Source: Stereocaulon alpinum (lineage: Eukaryota > Ascomycota > Lecanoromycetes > Lecanorales > Stereocaulaceae). From it: a stretch of 64,000 bases of DNA. Under the pieces are notes generated by a model. It was not told where the DNA came from and did no database searches. It saw nothing but the letters and a program-made list of their open reading frames with translations. Position numbers and translations under genes: made by a program. Location of the stretch: positions 186,001 to 250,000 of the forward strand of contig JAEUBA010000009.1 of assembly GCA_018257865.1 (NCBI GenBank), written 5' to 3'. This document shows, piece after piece, positions 45,139 through 56,594 of the stretch (positions are counted from its first letter, which is position 1; each line of letters starts with the position of its first letter).

Positions 45139-46357
45139 CAAAGCTATGATGATCAATTAGAGGTAGTAGGTGATCTTGGGGAAGCTGGTTCGCGGGGCTG
45201 TGCACTGGCGGGCCGACAGATCGACAAAGTGCTGTACAAATATGTGGAGGAACGTAATGCGTCTGAGGGTAGAGAGTGACGAGTGAGGGAGTGTTGAAGT
45301 TGTGGGTCTAGGGAAGGCGCGAGCGTGAGGCCATGATTTTTTGAGCCCTTGCCAAGCCACGCTAGCAGCTGTCCGGCCCAATATAGTTAGCCTAGATCTA
45401 GGACGCTACCACGGCGAGATTTCTTAAAACAATACTGAGTCTCTTCTTGATATCTGGGTAACATACTACGCATTTGTGAATAAGAACCGGATGTGGCCTT
45501 TCGTCGTATACAAATACTCGGAGTTAGGGGAATCATCTGCTGCTCATAGCGACCAACACTTGGACCCCTATAATGTACCTGCACAATAAGAAGCCCGCGA
45601 TAACTAACCTTCACACAAGCAACGCCTCGAATCGTGCTCTTCGAACATGACTCAAAAACTCGTTCATCATTCACGACACGGAGTGCTGATACGGGAACAT
45701 GCATAGACGGTGTATGTTTGGCCTGCGGAAAGGTGGACTGGGAACGTGCAGATTTTTAGTGCACGGGATTCAATTTATGGATTGGATCAAACCCATGTTT
45801 TGACGATCCGTCGCTTGTTGGATTCTAAGAAGGTCGCAAGGTTCTCATGACACAGGACTCGACGGTCTTCAAACAGGATCTCAACGGTCTTTTGGCAATT
45901 TACCATCTATCACATTCTTGGTCTCGATGCTTGACCTAGAACAGCTTCGGAAACGTTGCTGATGTAGGCTGGACCATCGTCGCGACTTACACCCTTCACG
46001 GCACCTCGAAAGGCTTATCTGGAATGTCCAACGCTATTGCGGTATCGCTACTGACAAAGTGTTTTCGGACATGAGCTTGAATGCTCTGCTGCCATGAACC
46101 ACATCGAGCTGCGGAAGTCCAGAACGTACGGGCGGCAGTGAATCTTCACTCAAGCGCAATGTCTAACATCCCGCAAAACTGCTTCGTACTGAGTCGTTGA
46201 TGTCAATGCGCGCGCATTTAGAACGGTAGTACACGCGCACACCTGCTTTATTAAAGCCGCTTCAGACCATCATGGAGCGTCCTCGCCTGCTAGGTTTTTC
46301 CCATTCACCCAAAGGCATCCAATCAAAAGTCCCTCCATAACATCGGAACAAGCGGTA
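45139..46357. other. Intergenic, no gene seen
   Basis: 1.2 kb; holds the DUF2433-gene promoter and that of the 46358 ORF. Only short frames. Confidence 0.35.
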
Positions 46358-46981
46358 ATGCGTCAACTGCTGTTTCTCCTATGGACCCCTACGCTTCGCC
46401 ATCTTTGCGCCGCTCTTCCTTCAACCCCATTGACGCCCTTGACTTCCCACCTATCACAGCCTAGAAATTCCCAACTCCTCCCTTTGGAAGTCACATCCAG
46501 TACTCAACTCAACACAACAACCTCCCACATCACTATATGGCCAACCCGCCTACCCTTTCGTTACGCCCTTCCTGACCATAAGTCCACCTATTTCATATTA
46601 TCCTCCTACATGATACCCGAACCTCAACCTTCATCCGAACTCGTTCTCTCTACGATGATCACTATGGTCCAAAAATTTCACCGAGATGGCGAACCCGACG
46701 ACACCTTCACTTCCATCCAACTTCAAGCAGCAACACCAGCGAACGTGACGTGGAAGTTTGTACGTGAGCGTCCGTACTCCATTGATCGGCAAACGGCTAT
46801 TCTTGTACTTAATGCAGTGGCGAATATGGAAGTCGAGTATGGGGTAGCGAATTTGAAGAATGTGCTGTTCCAGCAGAATGGGCGTTTTATTGGGACTTTC
46901 AACTTGACAGCTGAGTCCAGTCCCGAGGCGATGCCGCCCCATGACTGGGCAATCCAACCTGTAGCTATAAATACGTCTTGA
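46358..46981 (+). CDS. Orphan, probably secreted protein, 207 residues
   Basis: Single-exon frame. The N-terminus MRQLLFLLWTPTLRHLCAAL is a plausible signal peptide. The mature part is soluble-looking, with VTSSTQLNTTTSHITIWPTR, STMITMVQKFHRDGEPDDTF and RQTAILVLNAVANMEVEYGV, and four N-glycosylation-type sites (NTTT, NVTW, NLTA, NTS). No family recognised. The 624-bp frame has no competing gene and reads like coding sequence. Function unknown. Confidence 0.6.
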   Translation: MRQLLFLLWTPTLRHLCAALPSTPLTPLTSHLSQPRNSQLLPLEVTSSTQLNTTTSHITIWPTRLPFRYALPDHKSTYFILSSYMIPEPQPSSELVLSTMITMVQKFHRDGEPDDTFTSIQLQAATPANVTWKFVRERPYSIDRQTAILVLNAVANMEVEYGVANLKNVLFQQNGRFIGTFNLTAESSPEAMPPHDWAIQPVAINTS

Positions 46982-48704
46982 TACAAACGCGGCTACATAT
47001 GACATCACATCACCATGTGCATAGGAATCTCTACCTCCTTCCTGATCTATTGGCGGCCTATTATCTCTCCTGGCCCTACGACTATGACTAATCCAATGAC
47101 ATTTGAGTAATGAACGAACTAGTAATGGGAATACCTGATGTCAAGCCTGCCTGAATACCGCACGCAGTCCCCACCAAAAGCCTAATCGCTAGGAAACCCC
47201 CATTAAAACAGCCGCGCCAGGGACTGACAACATCAAAGCCTTCCCAACGGGGCAATTAGCCTCAGAGGTATACAACTCAAACGCCACTAGCGTTTGTACG
47301 AGTACCCTAATGAAGAGTGTGCTAAGTGAAGCGTCGTCGAGAATCTATAACAAGCAGATGGTCCTGTACACACACAATGCCTAGCACATAGAGAACATTG
47401 ATAGATATAGCCGAGACTCAAAATCAATCTCCCATGACAAACACCATCCACTGCTAGCTCATACAAATCACGATCAAGCTCCAAGCCCTTCCAAGGCCCT
47501 CAGCAATCCATCCCAAAAGACCCACCTCAACCCCCCCAAAAAAATATCCGCACCAATGCGTCATAGTAGCAATCAACCCCACAACCCGAGATCGCCAACG
47601 TACCTTCTCGCCCATCCAACCCTAACTCCCTCACAACAACTTCGACATCACATTCCCGCCACCCCCCGAAAAAATAACCCCCCCATATCTCCCAACCCCG
47701 CTACCCATCACATCTCTTACCGAGCACACCGAATGCTCAATCTCCCTGGATACATGCCTCAGTAACATCCACCCCAACCCAGCAGCTCATAATCCATGCA
47801 GTGCAGCCCTAATCCTAACACGCGCTCAACGCGAAATTGATTACCCCGAGCAATTCCCGATAGCGCGGGAGAAGTTGCGGCCTTACTTATTCCCTGGTTG
47901 GTTGATGGGGAGGAATAGTGGCTACCTATAAAGCACGGGGTAGTATTGTAGTGGTAGGTAATGGTGGTGTCGATGGCTTGACGTGGGGTGGTTAGAGTTT
48001 GGTGGATGATTCGATGCTTTGGGTGGATGTTTGTTGTAGGAGGGGTTTGGGGGAGTGGAGGGTTTTGGGGAAGTTCAGGGCAAGTGTGTTGTTTATTTCT
48101 ATTAGTGGATGTTGTGTGATAGTGAAGGATTGACGCTAGGCGGTTCTGTAGGGATAGTTTATGAGTATGTTCTCATTGAGCTCTGTATCTATCTAGCTAT
48201 GCAATACTACAGCAAGAAACAAGAGGAACGAGCAGTTTATCGATGGGTAGGGTTTAGAGTAAGCGTGGCGGTTTATCTAGCCCCGTCAGAGTTCACTGCG
48301 TGCTGTTTTGAGGTGCAATTGTCTGTGGCATATTTTCGACTCGAATGTTTTACGTTATTCCGGCAAAGGAGAAATCATGGTTGGAGATACGAGTTGTTGG
48401 AAAGGTTTTGTATATGATTGTATGTTTTTTTGGTAGACCACAAGAAGCTAGTTGAGCTTGCTGTACGTGCAAATATTGCGGTTTCCTCTTGTCGCTGCAT
48501 TACACCCAGATAGTTGCAGTGCTCAGAAGTCGGAGTGGCAATTGTTCACACCAATGCAGTGTCTCCTCTTCCCATATCTTCCCCGCTTATCATGCTTAGA
48601 CAGATCCTCCCCATAGTCTTACACAGTCGGTACGCAGCAGTGGACTAGGTCTTTAAATGCTCGTAGTTTGTACATTGGTAGACATCGGTAGTGAGGTCTG
48701 GCCG
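46982..48704. other. Intergenic, C-rich stretch, no intact gene
   Basis: 1.7 kb. Between about 47500 and 47790 the plus strand is C-rich and G-poor with several CCCC runs, like the region near 18.5 kb. A short open piece around 47818-47930 reads LTRAQREIDYPEQFPIAREK and LRPYLFPGWLMGR, protein-like but unassigned; possibly a decayed gene end. Confidence 0.35.
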
Positions 48705-49829
48705 CTATTTGCAGCGGGAACTGAAGAAGTCGGGCACAAGTTCAAGACGTGTTTCTCCTCGTTCCCTCGCTTGAATCCTTTCGAGAGCACTCCGCGCCTC
48801 AACGACGTTAGAAATTCCATTCTGGGCGGCAAGTTTTAGAGTCATATCGGCGAATTCATCGTCTGGGGATGAGCCATGCGGGAAACCGCACCCTGGGCAG
48901 AGACCGCGCTCGATTGAGCTAGGTACTAAGTCTGGGAAGGCCGTTTCTTCTCTACGCAGAAGATCGGCGATAAAGTTCACTGCTGTCACTAGAGGAACTC
49001 GGATTGCTTCGATGCCTTCATTGATGTCAGTCCTCGAAAGCGGCAGTTTTTGCGCTCTGACGTTTCGGAGATCGATTGGCGCACTAAGGCCTCTGTCATC
49101 TCCTGTGAGAACCAAAAGGACATTTTGCTTATGCATGAACTTGTCATACAAGAGGTTTCCGTCCTCGTCTTCGCAGTCGTCCCCAGAATCATCCGCATAT
49201 CCGTCCAGGATGACGATAACAGCGCGGCAGAGTGGAAAAAACCTGTATTTTTGAGGATGTGGACAAGCATTTTCACAAGTCCTGTGAGGGTTGCAACGGT
49301 TTAGGCTGTCGGCTTTCCAAGAGACCTCACTACAAAGAGCTTTGTGTGTGTCAAGAATGTCAGAGATTGTTGTGGGACCAGTCGGCATGATACGGACCGG
49401 GTTTGCAAAGAAAGCACCAAATTCAAAAGCAGGTTCGCCGCCATGGCAGCGGAACCATTCCTTGTATATGCATCCGAATGGCACCAGTGGACATCTGTTG
49501 TTCGGTTGAGCGGACGGTGTCCAGTAGAGTGTGGTAGGTTTATTGCAGAATTGTTGCAGTCGCTGTGTATCCAACGTGGATTTAGAAGGGGTACGAGTAT
49601 CAAGCTTCAACATCCATGGGTATTCACTAGTCCAGTGTGTCTTTGTCATACGACGGTACAAGCAATCTCTTCTGTAAAATCGATGGTAATGCCTGAGCTC
49701 AACTCTAAGTTTGGTACCCAATTGGCGTGTCAATGGCTCTTCCTTTAGAAGGCAAAGGTATTCAAGCCCTTCCGGCAAGTGAGCATCGTTAAGCGTATTC
49801 ACTATTTCGAGATGTTCGGTTGGAGCCAT
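48705..49829 (-). CDS. Orphan protein with Cys pairs, about 374 residues
   Basis: Long single-exon frame. I prefer the start at 49829 (MAPTEHLEIVNTLNDAHLPE); the frame is open further upstream to 49898. It contains WTSEYPWMLKLDTRTPSKST, a Cys/His-containing stretch (CNPHRTCENACPHPQ), an acidic segment (GYADDSGDDCEDEDGN) and a second Cys pair (GLCPGCGFPHG). The cysteine pairs could bind a metal, but no known zinc-finger pattern fits. Family not recognised. No introns are needed. Confidence 0.6.
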   Translation of the reverse strand: MAPTEHLEIVNTLNDAHLPEGLEYLCLLKEEPLTRQLGTKLRVELRHYHRFYRRDCLYRRMTKTHWTSEYPWMLKLDTRTPSKSTLDTQRLQQFCNKPTTLYWTPSAQPNNRCPLVPFGCIYKEWFRCHGGEPAFEFGAFFANPVRIMPTGPTTISDILDTHKALCSEVSWKADSLNRCNPHRTCENACPHPQKYRFFPLCRAVIVILDGYADDSGDDCEDEDGNLLYDKFMHKQNVLLVLTGDDRGLSAPIDLRNVRAQKLPLSRTDINEGIEAIRVPLVTAVNFIADLLRREETAFPDLVPSSIERGLCPGCGFPHGSSPDDEFADMTLKLAAQNGISNVVEARSALERIQARERGETRLELVPDFFSSRCK

Positions 49830-50608
49830 GTTCACCAAGTTTCGGAATATGAAAGACAGGCCTGGCAAGAATCTTCTACACCTTGAGCAACAGCGCAAGA
49901 ATTTACCTGAGTATTGAAGCAGTTAGGCTGTTGGTCTCTGGAGCCAGAAAGTGGAGGTAGCTGGTGATATTGGAGATGGTGAAGTAACGGAGTGCGCGGT
50001 GCTGGAGTATTGGGCGATTGACTTGGTCGTGCTTGCGAGTGCAAAAGATTTGGTCTTCCGAGCTTCGTTCAGTAGCTGAGAACTTGCCAACGATCACTCT
50101 CCCTACCAATTCCCGTCGGGATCCTTGACAATGATTGATTTTTATACCGTTCTGAGGCTTTGACATCAGCAGTGACCGTGTCGTAGTAGTAGTGCGTGAG
50201 TTCTGTGCGAAATTCAAATTCGAGGTTTTATCACCCTTGTGGACAGGACATTCACATGTACGCTGACTCATCGATGCAACGGTTTGGCGCCTAGTCCGCC
50301 AAGCCCCCAGCCTATCTCGCTGTTGAAGTCCACAATCTGCCAAATTTGCCGCCCTACTCTGCAACCACTCCCATTTGATGGCGAGTAGCACCCAGAGACA
50401 CCACGTGGAGGTGTAGGGTCGGACTTTGTCTCCGTGAACGAAGGTGAATAGCAGTATGACCACTGCTCCGATTAACCCGGGGAACGGTCCAGTCCACAAG
50501 CTGTCCAGCAGCTCTCGTGGGCCATTCTAGTCAATCTCTCACCAATGTCAGGAGCCGGATCCGTTTCCGGCTCCGAACACAAAAGATTGAGTGATGCTGT
50601 GACAGGCA
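49830..50608. other. Region with an open minus-strand frame, not called
   Basis: A 198-codon minus-strand frame (50499-49903) starts MWTGPFPGLIGAVVILLFTF, with two hydrophobic segments, then turns into unconvincing basic sequence. Joining it to the gene downstream would need a 31-bp intron, too short. Left open. Confidence 0.25.
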
Positions 50609-51193
50609 TCACTCGGTGCGTCGTGGCTCTGAGAGCACGAACATCAAAGACCTCGTGGCTGTGCTTTTATCCTGGACCTTTTCAATGGGCAAGATCATAA
50701 TCTGCTCAACGATCCGGTGACCGAGGTCAGACCTACGGTCCAAGAGTATCCTCATCATCTGGGCCCCAAGGACGCTACCCAGAAGGACATGGAAGCCCTT
50801 ACCACGCTCGGTATAGACTCTTCGATCATCCTCAACCACCGAAGTTACATTTGATGCTCTTATCACTTCGCTTATTGCCATCTTGGTTTCCTTGTTGATC
50901 ACGAAATGTTGAATGAGAAGTCTTAGTCCGGAGGGTTTGCCCCCGTCGGCTTTGCAGGCCAGCAAAAAAGACTACCAGACCAGCTCGAAGCAGAATAGCC
51001 TCTCAGCCTAGCTGTTCGTGTCTCTTTCCTTATAATTCTCATAGTGTATAATGACTCCACACTGGCCATTACATCTGTTTGAGTATATGGCGTCGCGCTG
51101 GTCCAATCTTGACCAAACCTCGATCCACTGGAATTTGGTAGTGTCCACATTCCAGAGTGCAAGCTCATTCTTGATGTCGTTCGGGGCGGGCAA
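50609..51193 (-). pseudogene. Broken orphan gene with possible membrane segment
   Basis: One frame runs through the segment: MPAPNDIKNELALWNVDTTK, WIEVWSRLDQRDAIYSNRCN, then two TAG stops around 50950-51005, then GKGFHVLLGSVLGAQMMRIL, DRRSDLGHRIVEQIMILPIE and LMFVLSEPRRTE ending at 50609. The pieces on either side of the stops are in the same frame, suggesting one former gene. No GT-AG pair that neatly removes both stops was found. Family not recognised. Confidence 0.4.
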
Positions 51194-52952
51194 GATGCTG
51201 GTTTTTAGGTTATGCCACTCCTGATTCCTCGAGGCTGTGGTATCTCTTAGTAGTATGCCAGTCGCTATTGAGCTCGATCCACAGCCGCAGCCCCTTTCCG
51301 AGTGTCAGTGATTGATAAGGGACCTGAATGGTGTTGCAGGATCGATATAAATAATATTCTAGACATGAAGAAGTTCTATGGAATTGCATGCAAGACGTAG
51401 GTATGGGTGCTGACTAAGCAAGATGACTAAGCAGCCGGGCTTGGCAGCCCTACATGTATGCAGGAACCGTGGCACCGAGACTCCTAATAATCTCTTTGTG
51501 CTGCACATCGCTATCGTCGTAACTCGCCTGGGTGACAGTCTGAGTGCTGTTGAGGTCGATGCTGAGGTGCACTGAAACCGACAGTGACCATTTTGTACCA
51601 GTGTGTGAAAGTTCCAGCTCTGTACGAAGATTCCAGTCATTGTTATCCGTAAGAAAGTGTCACTAGTATCAAGATTAACGGTACAGAAAACGTGCCATTG
51701 ATTTCAAATTGGAAAATTCCATGGTTATTGCCCCAAAGATTTGACCACTTGGTGCTTACGCGCGACATTTTGGGCTTCAATATTAGGAAGATATCCGCAA
51801 CTCTGTGAGACAACCTGTCTACATGACACTACGCGAAGGAAAAGTCGCCACTTGATTCGCAAAGTCCACGACGTATATTGGCAGCTGGCTTGACATGGTT
51901 CTTATTCGTATTACTTAGACAACGATGATGTTTGTTTGTACGAAATCGAGAATCTTGTGGCAATTCACCAGGGTTCGCGGTGAACTTCACTCCGAAGTCT
52001 TATCTGATACAGGGTTCATTCGGGTTTACTACCGAAGCAAGAATCCGAGATAGTCGGGAGTACTTCATCAGATATGAGACTTACCTTGTTGCGTTTGTGT
52101 TGGCTACCTTGCTCCTTGATGTTGCTCATTACATGAGCTCATTCTGGCTCAAGATTCTGGGCCAGGACTGGGGCTAGAATTTGGATGGTGAAGTTCAAGA
52201 GGAAGACATTGTCAGCATTGCAAGCCAGGTTTGTCAGCCCTACATCGATGCAGACGGAAAAGTAGATGCCTTACAGTCATCTGCCTAGAACCTGGTGTCC
52301 TAGAACATGAACTTGCAATGCCACTCCTCGTGTTGTTGTGAGTTGACTCCGAAGTCGAAGTCGAATTGGAACAGGGCTGCAGAATAGTAGAACGAAGCAG
52401 CTCTTGGATCCATTGAGTCATTCTAGCTACAACGTCACTGGTCCTATAGTAGAACATCTTCTATAGCTTTAACAAGTAGATAGACTTTGACACCTTGATA
52501 GACTGAAAGCTTATTGCCGCATTGCCGTCTGCCGCCGAGCACAAGGTCGCAAACCCTCCAGGCTCTCATCCTCTCCTTCCAATTTCACCTTTTGCCCATC
52601 AGTACGTAGTACTCGATAGGACTGGTGCGGAGGTCATGTCCTTACGAGCAAGGTTTTGATGACTCAAAGTCCCAACACTGTTGTCGTCCACGGTATCGAA
52701 TGGGAAGCGACTCTACTGCGGTCACCTCTCTGGTCCATTTTCGGCAAAGCGCGAAGTCTGCCTGAGAGGGGAACCAAACATGTGATAGCATGGAGCACAT
52801 AGGATCAGAACCCTAGGCTGCCAGTGCGTCCGCCCTTACGATCTGGGAGGAAGTGCTGGGGTGCTTTCACTTGGCCAACCTATCGAGGCCTCGTTGTGAC
52901 TGAAACACCGTGTTGCGAGGGAAACCAAGGTCTTCCATTTGTCATGTCATCG
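51194..52952. other. Intergenic, no supportable gene
   Basis: 1.76 kb. A plus-strand frame at 51932-52177 (EARIRDSREYFIRYETYLVA, then hydrophobic) might be a fragment of a membrane protein. Nothing else stands out. Confidence 0.3.
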
Positions 52953-53594
52953 TCACATATCCGCCTTGGGAATGCTCTTCTCGTCCAATCTATTCCACTG
53001 CTGGACTATCACACTTCCTTGCCCAGATGCCTTGTGCCCTCTACTCGTACTATCCAGTATCCCGAGCCGATGTATCACAGCACTAAAGCAAGACGCAAGA
53101 ACAATAGCCAGGGGCAAGTATGTTTGCAAGCTCTTCAGCCACCGCGTTTGGGGGAACATGAACTGTATGGCGCACGATAGTAGTATGGCCCCACAAGCAC
53201 TGCCAGCTAGGAAGGCATTCTGGTATTGATCAACTCGATGACAGTGGTGCAAATAGAGGGCTGCTAATGTGAACGTAGACAAGGCACCGATAAATGTCGC
53301 CGGCGAGGGGTCGTTCACGTAACGGGCTGCGAGGGCGACGAAGAAATGCTGTTCTACAATTTCAGCAATGAACAACGGCGAGATCACTGGGAGTAATACC
53401 CGTGGCTGTGCACAGTCTTCCCATCCAATCTCGCGGCTGAGGCTCAACCATGCCGGGCAGTCCATCTCGCTCGACGAGTGTGAGGGGTCGTAGCGACCGA
53501 TGATGCAGATGCTCGCAGTCTCAAGAGCGAGCACTGAAGAATAGCGAAGGTAATCGCCCATGTTACTGTGCAATGTCATCAGTGAGGTGAGCAT
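52953..53594 (-). CDS. Orphan multi-pass membrane protein, 213 residues
   Basis: Single-exon frame with several hydrophobic segments: VLLPVISPLFIAEIVE, TFIGALSTFTLAALYLHH, NAFLAGSACGAILLSCAIQF and TYLPLAIVLASCFSAVIH, about four or five membrane helices. The start could be 53594 or the second Met 12 codons in (MGDYLRYSSVLALETASICI). C-terminal tail is polar. I do not recognise the family. Divergent from the Est1-type gene, with 481 bp between starts. Confidence 0.5.
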   Translation of the reverse strand: MLTSLMTLHSNMGDYLRYSSVLALETASICIIGRYDPSHSSSEMDCPAWLSLSREIGWEDCAQPRVLLPVISPLFIAEIVEQHFFVALAARYVNDPSPATFIGALSTFTLAALYLHHCHRVDQYQNAFLAGSACGAILLSCAIQFMFPQTRWLKSLQTYLPLAIVLASCFSAVIHRLGILDSTSRGHKASGQGSVIVQQWNRLDEKSIPKADM

Positions 53595-54075
53595 ACTTGA
53601 GCATCCATGGAGGTGGAGCTAGACTCGGAGATGATATTCTTCTCCAAGAAGGCAAAGTAGCGCGTGTTGCCTTGATTTTGGGCGGTTCGCCAAAGGTTCG
53701 CCATTTGACCCCTCCCTTCAGCAGAGCCGCAATTCCTGCTTACTTTAAAAGCCTACCTAAAGGCCCTAAAAAGCTACGCAGTCAGAATTCACACTTTCAT
53801 ATAATACCCTGTTCACTCCCCTCAAAGACCATTACCTCTACCAGCCTGGAGTATTGAGTTGTTCCGCGTTGGCTGATCATGTAATGCCTCCCTTAAGCAA
53901 AAACCTTCACATGGCTGATTGTGTATAGCCATACTCAAACTGCCCAAGAGGACGCGCATGTTTCGTGAACTGACACACTCGCCTCAAGAATACAATCATA
54001 CCAAACAACATGTATGACAGGGAATGATTCCAGACCCTTCACCGACTTTGGAACGGCCGCCGGCATTCGTCCACC
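53595..54075. promoter_or_regulatory. Intergenic region between membrane gene and Est1-type gene
   Basis: 481 bp between divergent starts. Likely promoters; no site named. An upstream ATG at 54014 is out of frame with the Est1-type start. Confidence 0.35.
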
Positions 54076-56594
54076 ATGTCGAAGCGGTTATGCAACATGC
54101 CTGAGGGTCCGACAGTTGGTATGTATAGGCCATCGAGGCCAGCCGCGTTATATGATCCCTCGGCGGACTGTGACCGCATACGTGTCGTTGCTGGCCCTGA
54201 GCCAATGGTCAATGTCCGGCTAGACGGACCCCCAGAAGGACCAGAAGACGACCCTGAAATGTTACTGCAGCGGGACACAAGACCTATATCTCATGAGCAG
54301 CTGGTGGTTGAGGTCAAAGGAATATATGCTGGACTGGTCATGGTCGAAGCTAAATGCATTGATATCGATGAAAAACAGTCTGCTGCTGTCCAGGAGAAGG
54401 ATCCATTAACACGGGGTTCACTGAGAAACGACCAATGGCAGGCCCTTATAGCACTGCATAAGCAACTTCTCTATGAACATCATGACTTCTTCTTGGCGTC
54501 GCAGCATCCTTCCGCTAGTCCTGCGCTGAGCCGGCTTGCTGCAAAGTATTCGATGCCTGCGAGGATGTGGCGTCATGGTATCCACGCCTTCTTAGAAATA
54601 CTTAGGCACAGACTCCCTGACTCCTTAGAACATATGCTTGCTTTCATCTATATTGCTTACACTATGATGGCGCTTCTGTACGAAACAGTCTCCGCCTTCG
54701 AAGATACTTGGATTGAGTGTCTAGGTGACTTGGGTAGATACCGTATGGCCATCGAGGATGACGAACCCTCGGATCGCGAAACCTGGAGCAATGTGGCCCA
54801 ATATTGGTATAATAGGGCCGCCGACAACAGTCCTATCGTAGGAAGACTCTATCACCATCTGGCTATTCTGGCTCGGCCATATAACTTAGAGCTGCTGTCT
54901 TCGTATTTGAGGTCCTCGACATGTATGACACCGCTCGAGAACTTTCAAGACCCTATAATCCGGCTGTTCAGTCCGATCTCTAGGGCAAAGAATTCTGTTC
55001 TTCAATCAGATACTTTCGGCGCCACTTCTCCCAGGACTTATACCATTCCTTTCGCTTATCCGATCTCCGTCAATTCTGACCGATTCCGCAATGCAATTGA
55101 TGCAATATACAAGGGTGACTTGTTCAACAAATACCACGCCAGGACCGCTCTTGGGGTCAAGGATAGAGGTGTGCATGCCGCTATTGCCGACATTGTCGCA
55201 TTGTTGAACGAAATGTTGGAATGCGGAGCTGTCCCTTTCAAGAAATCCGACAGGCCGTTGCCGGAGGATTTTACTATGATGGGACACCTCTTCATGCATG
55301 GGTACTTTCCTCCCACATGGTTCACTGACGTAACGATGGATGATGATGAATGCACCGTTGACCTGGCTTCAATGGCCCAGTCGCGAATCGAACGTATCTT
55401 ATGGCTAGGATTTCGTATATCTCCTATGCCTGAATATCACCACTTGGTGAAAGACATAACAACAACTCTTCCTAGCAGAGACGATCTTCGAGCTCGCTCC
55501 AAGCGCCGGAGAAATCGTCATCGTCGTCTATTCTCAGCTGTCAATACTCTGGATGACCAGGACCAGTTGAAGATTCAAGAGCCTATGATCATGAATACAT
55601 TGTTTTCCAAAGCAAGTACGCCCTGGGATCTGCACCAGGAAATGATGCTAGATTCTAGCATAAACCCGCAGGGTAGAAAGCTAGCCAGCTCTTGGTCCCC
55701 GTTCGCAACGCTTTCATACTGGTCCCATTCTATATCCAGGAAGTGCACGCGCTTGAGGAAGCAGCTCAACCTGTGTACTGCCGGATTGCGTGTGGCCCAG
55801 GTCTTGGCATATTCTATGTTTATCTGGCCCGCAAAAGCTCGAACTATACCCAAGAACACCCAGAGTACAGAGATCGCCTCGAACCTTGCTATCGTCGCTT
55901 CCTCCCTTACCAGCTTGCCCTATGTGGCTTTTCTAGCAGCTGTACTTTCGGTGGCTTTCTACATGGCGGCTTTGAAAGACCCTATCTCTGTGTGGGGAAC
56001 TATGATGAGTATATGGGCCTTTGGATGGTGGGTCATCAAAGCCGACCCTAACACAACGCTGTGGGATTGCGGAACGTAAGCCATAGCCAGATCTCACGAT
56101 CCCTGTCTGTACGAAGCTAACGTCTCTGTTTCAGGGTCTTTGCTTTGTGGATAATATCTGCCCTGTGTTATGGACAGGCTGCTTTTCAAAGATACAAGAT
56201 ACCTAGCAGGTTAGAAAAGTCATCCTGAAGCAACAAACCCCAACTGACAAGACCTAGTACAATCCTAGTAGTGATTCTTGGAGCATTGTTACTTGATGTG
56301 GCTACTGTAAATATCATAGGGCCTGTGGAGGCCTCGACTGCACAGTCAGGTCTACTACTCAGCCTATCCTTGCCTTCTACGACCTTGACACTGGCTGCAA
56401 TCATATATCTCCTGGCAACCATAAAGGCGCATCCCGCAAATGAACATGGCCATCAAGTACAACCCCGAATTCGAATTAGTAACTACAACATGCGACAACA
56501 GCCTCGAATACCAGGGCAGTATGTTTACCAGCCTCTTACCGAACACTATCGCAGATGTGCAGAGCTGCCGGCAAACACAGCCGGAAGCCACTGA
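54076..56594 (+). CDS. Est1-type DNA/RNA-binding domain protein with C-terminal membrane helices
   Basis: Three exons, 54076-56075, 56135-56209 and 56258-56594; 803 residues. I recognise the large fungal family with the Est1/SMG-type 14-3-3/TPR-like domain (Pfam EST1_DNA_bind): LIALHKQLLYEHHDFFLASQ, HPSASPALSRLAAKYSMPAR, MWRHGIHAFLEILRHRLPDS, AFEDTWIECLGDLGRYRMAI and GRLYHHLAILARPYNLELLS. The related yeast Est1 and animal SMG5-7 act in telomerase recruitment and RNA decay. The fungal paralogues are expanded and mostly uncharacterised. Residues about 590-760 carry five or so hydrophobic helices (LPYVAFLAAVLSVAFYMAAL; VFALWIISALCYGQAAF; TILVVILGALLLDVATVNII; TTLTLAAIIYLLATI). The two short last exons continue the helices in frame. 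Good start context (CACCATGTC). Confidence 0.88.

Noticed and set aside
49878..49905. 31-bp intron joining the 50499-49903 frame to the orphan gene downstream
   Set aside because: Splice signals GTAAAT and GTGTAG exist, but 31 bp is below the usual fungal minimum, and the upstream frame is unconvincing.
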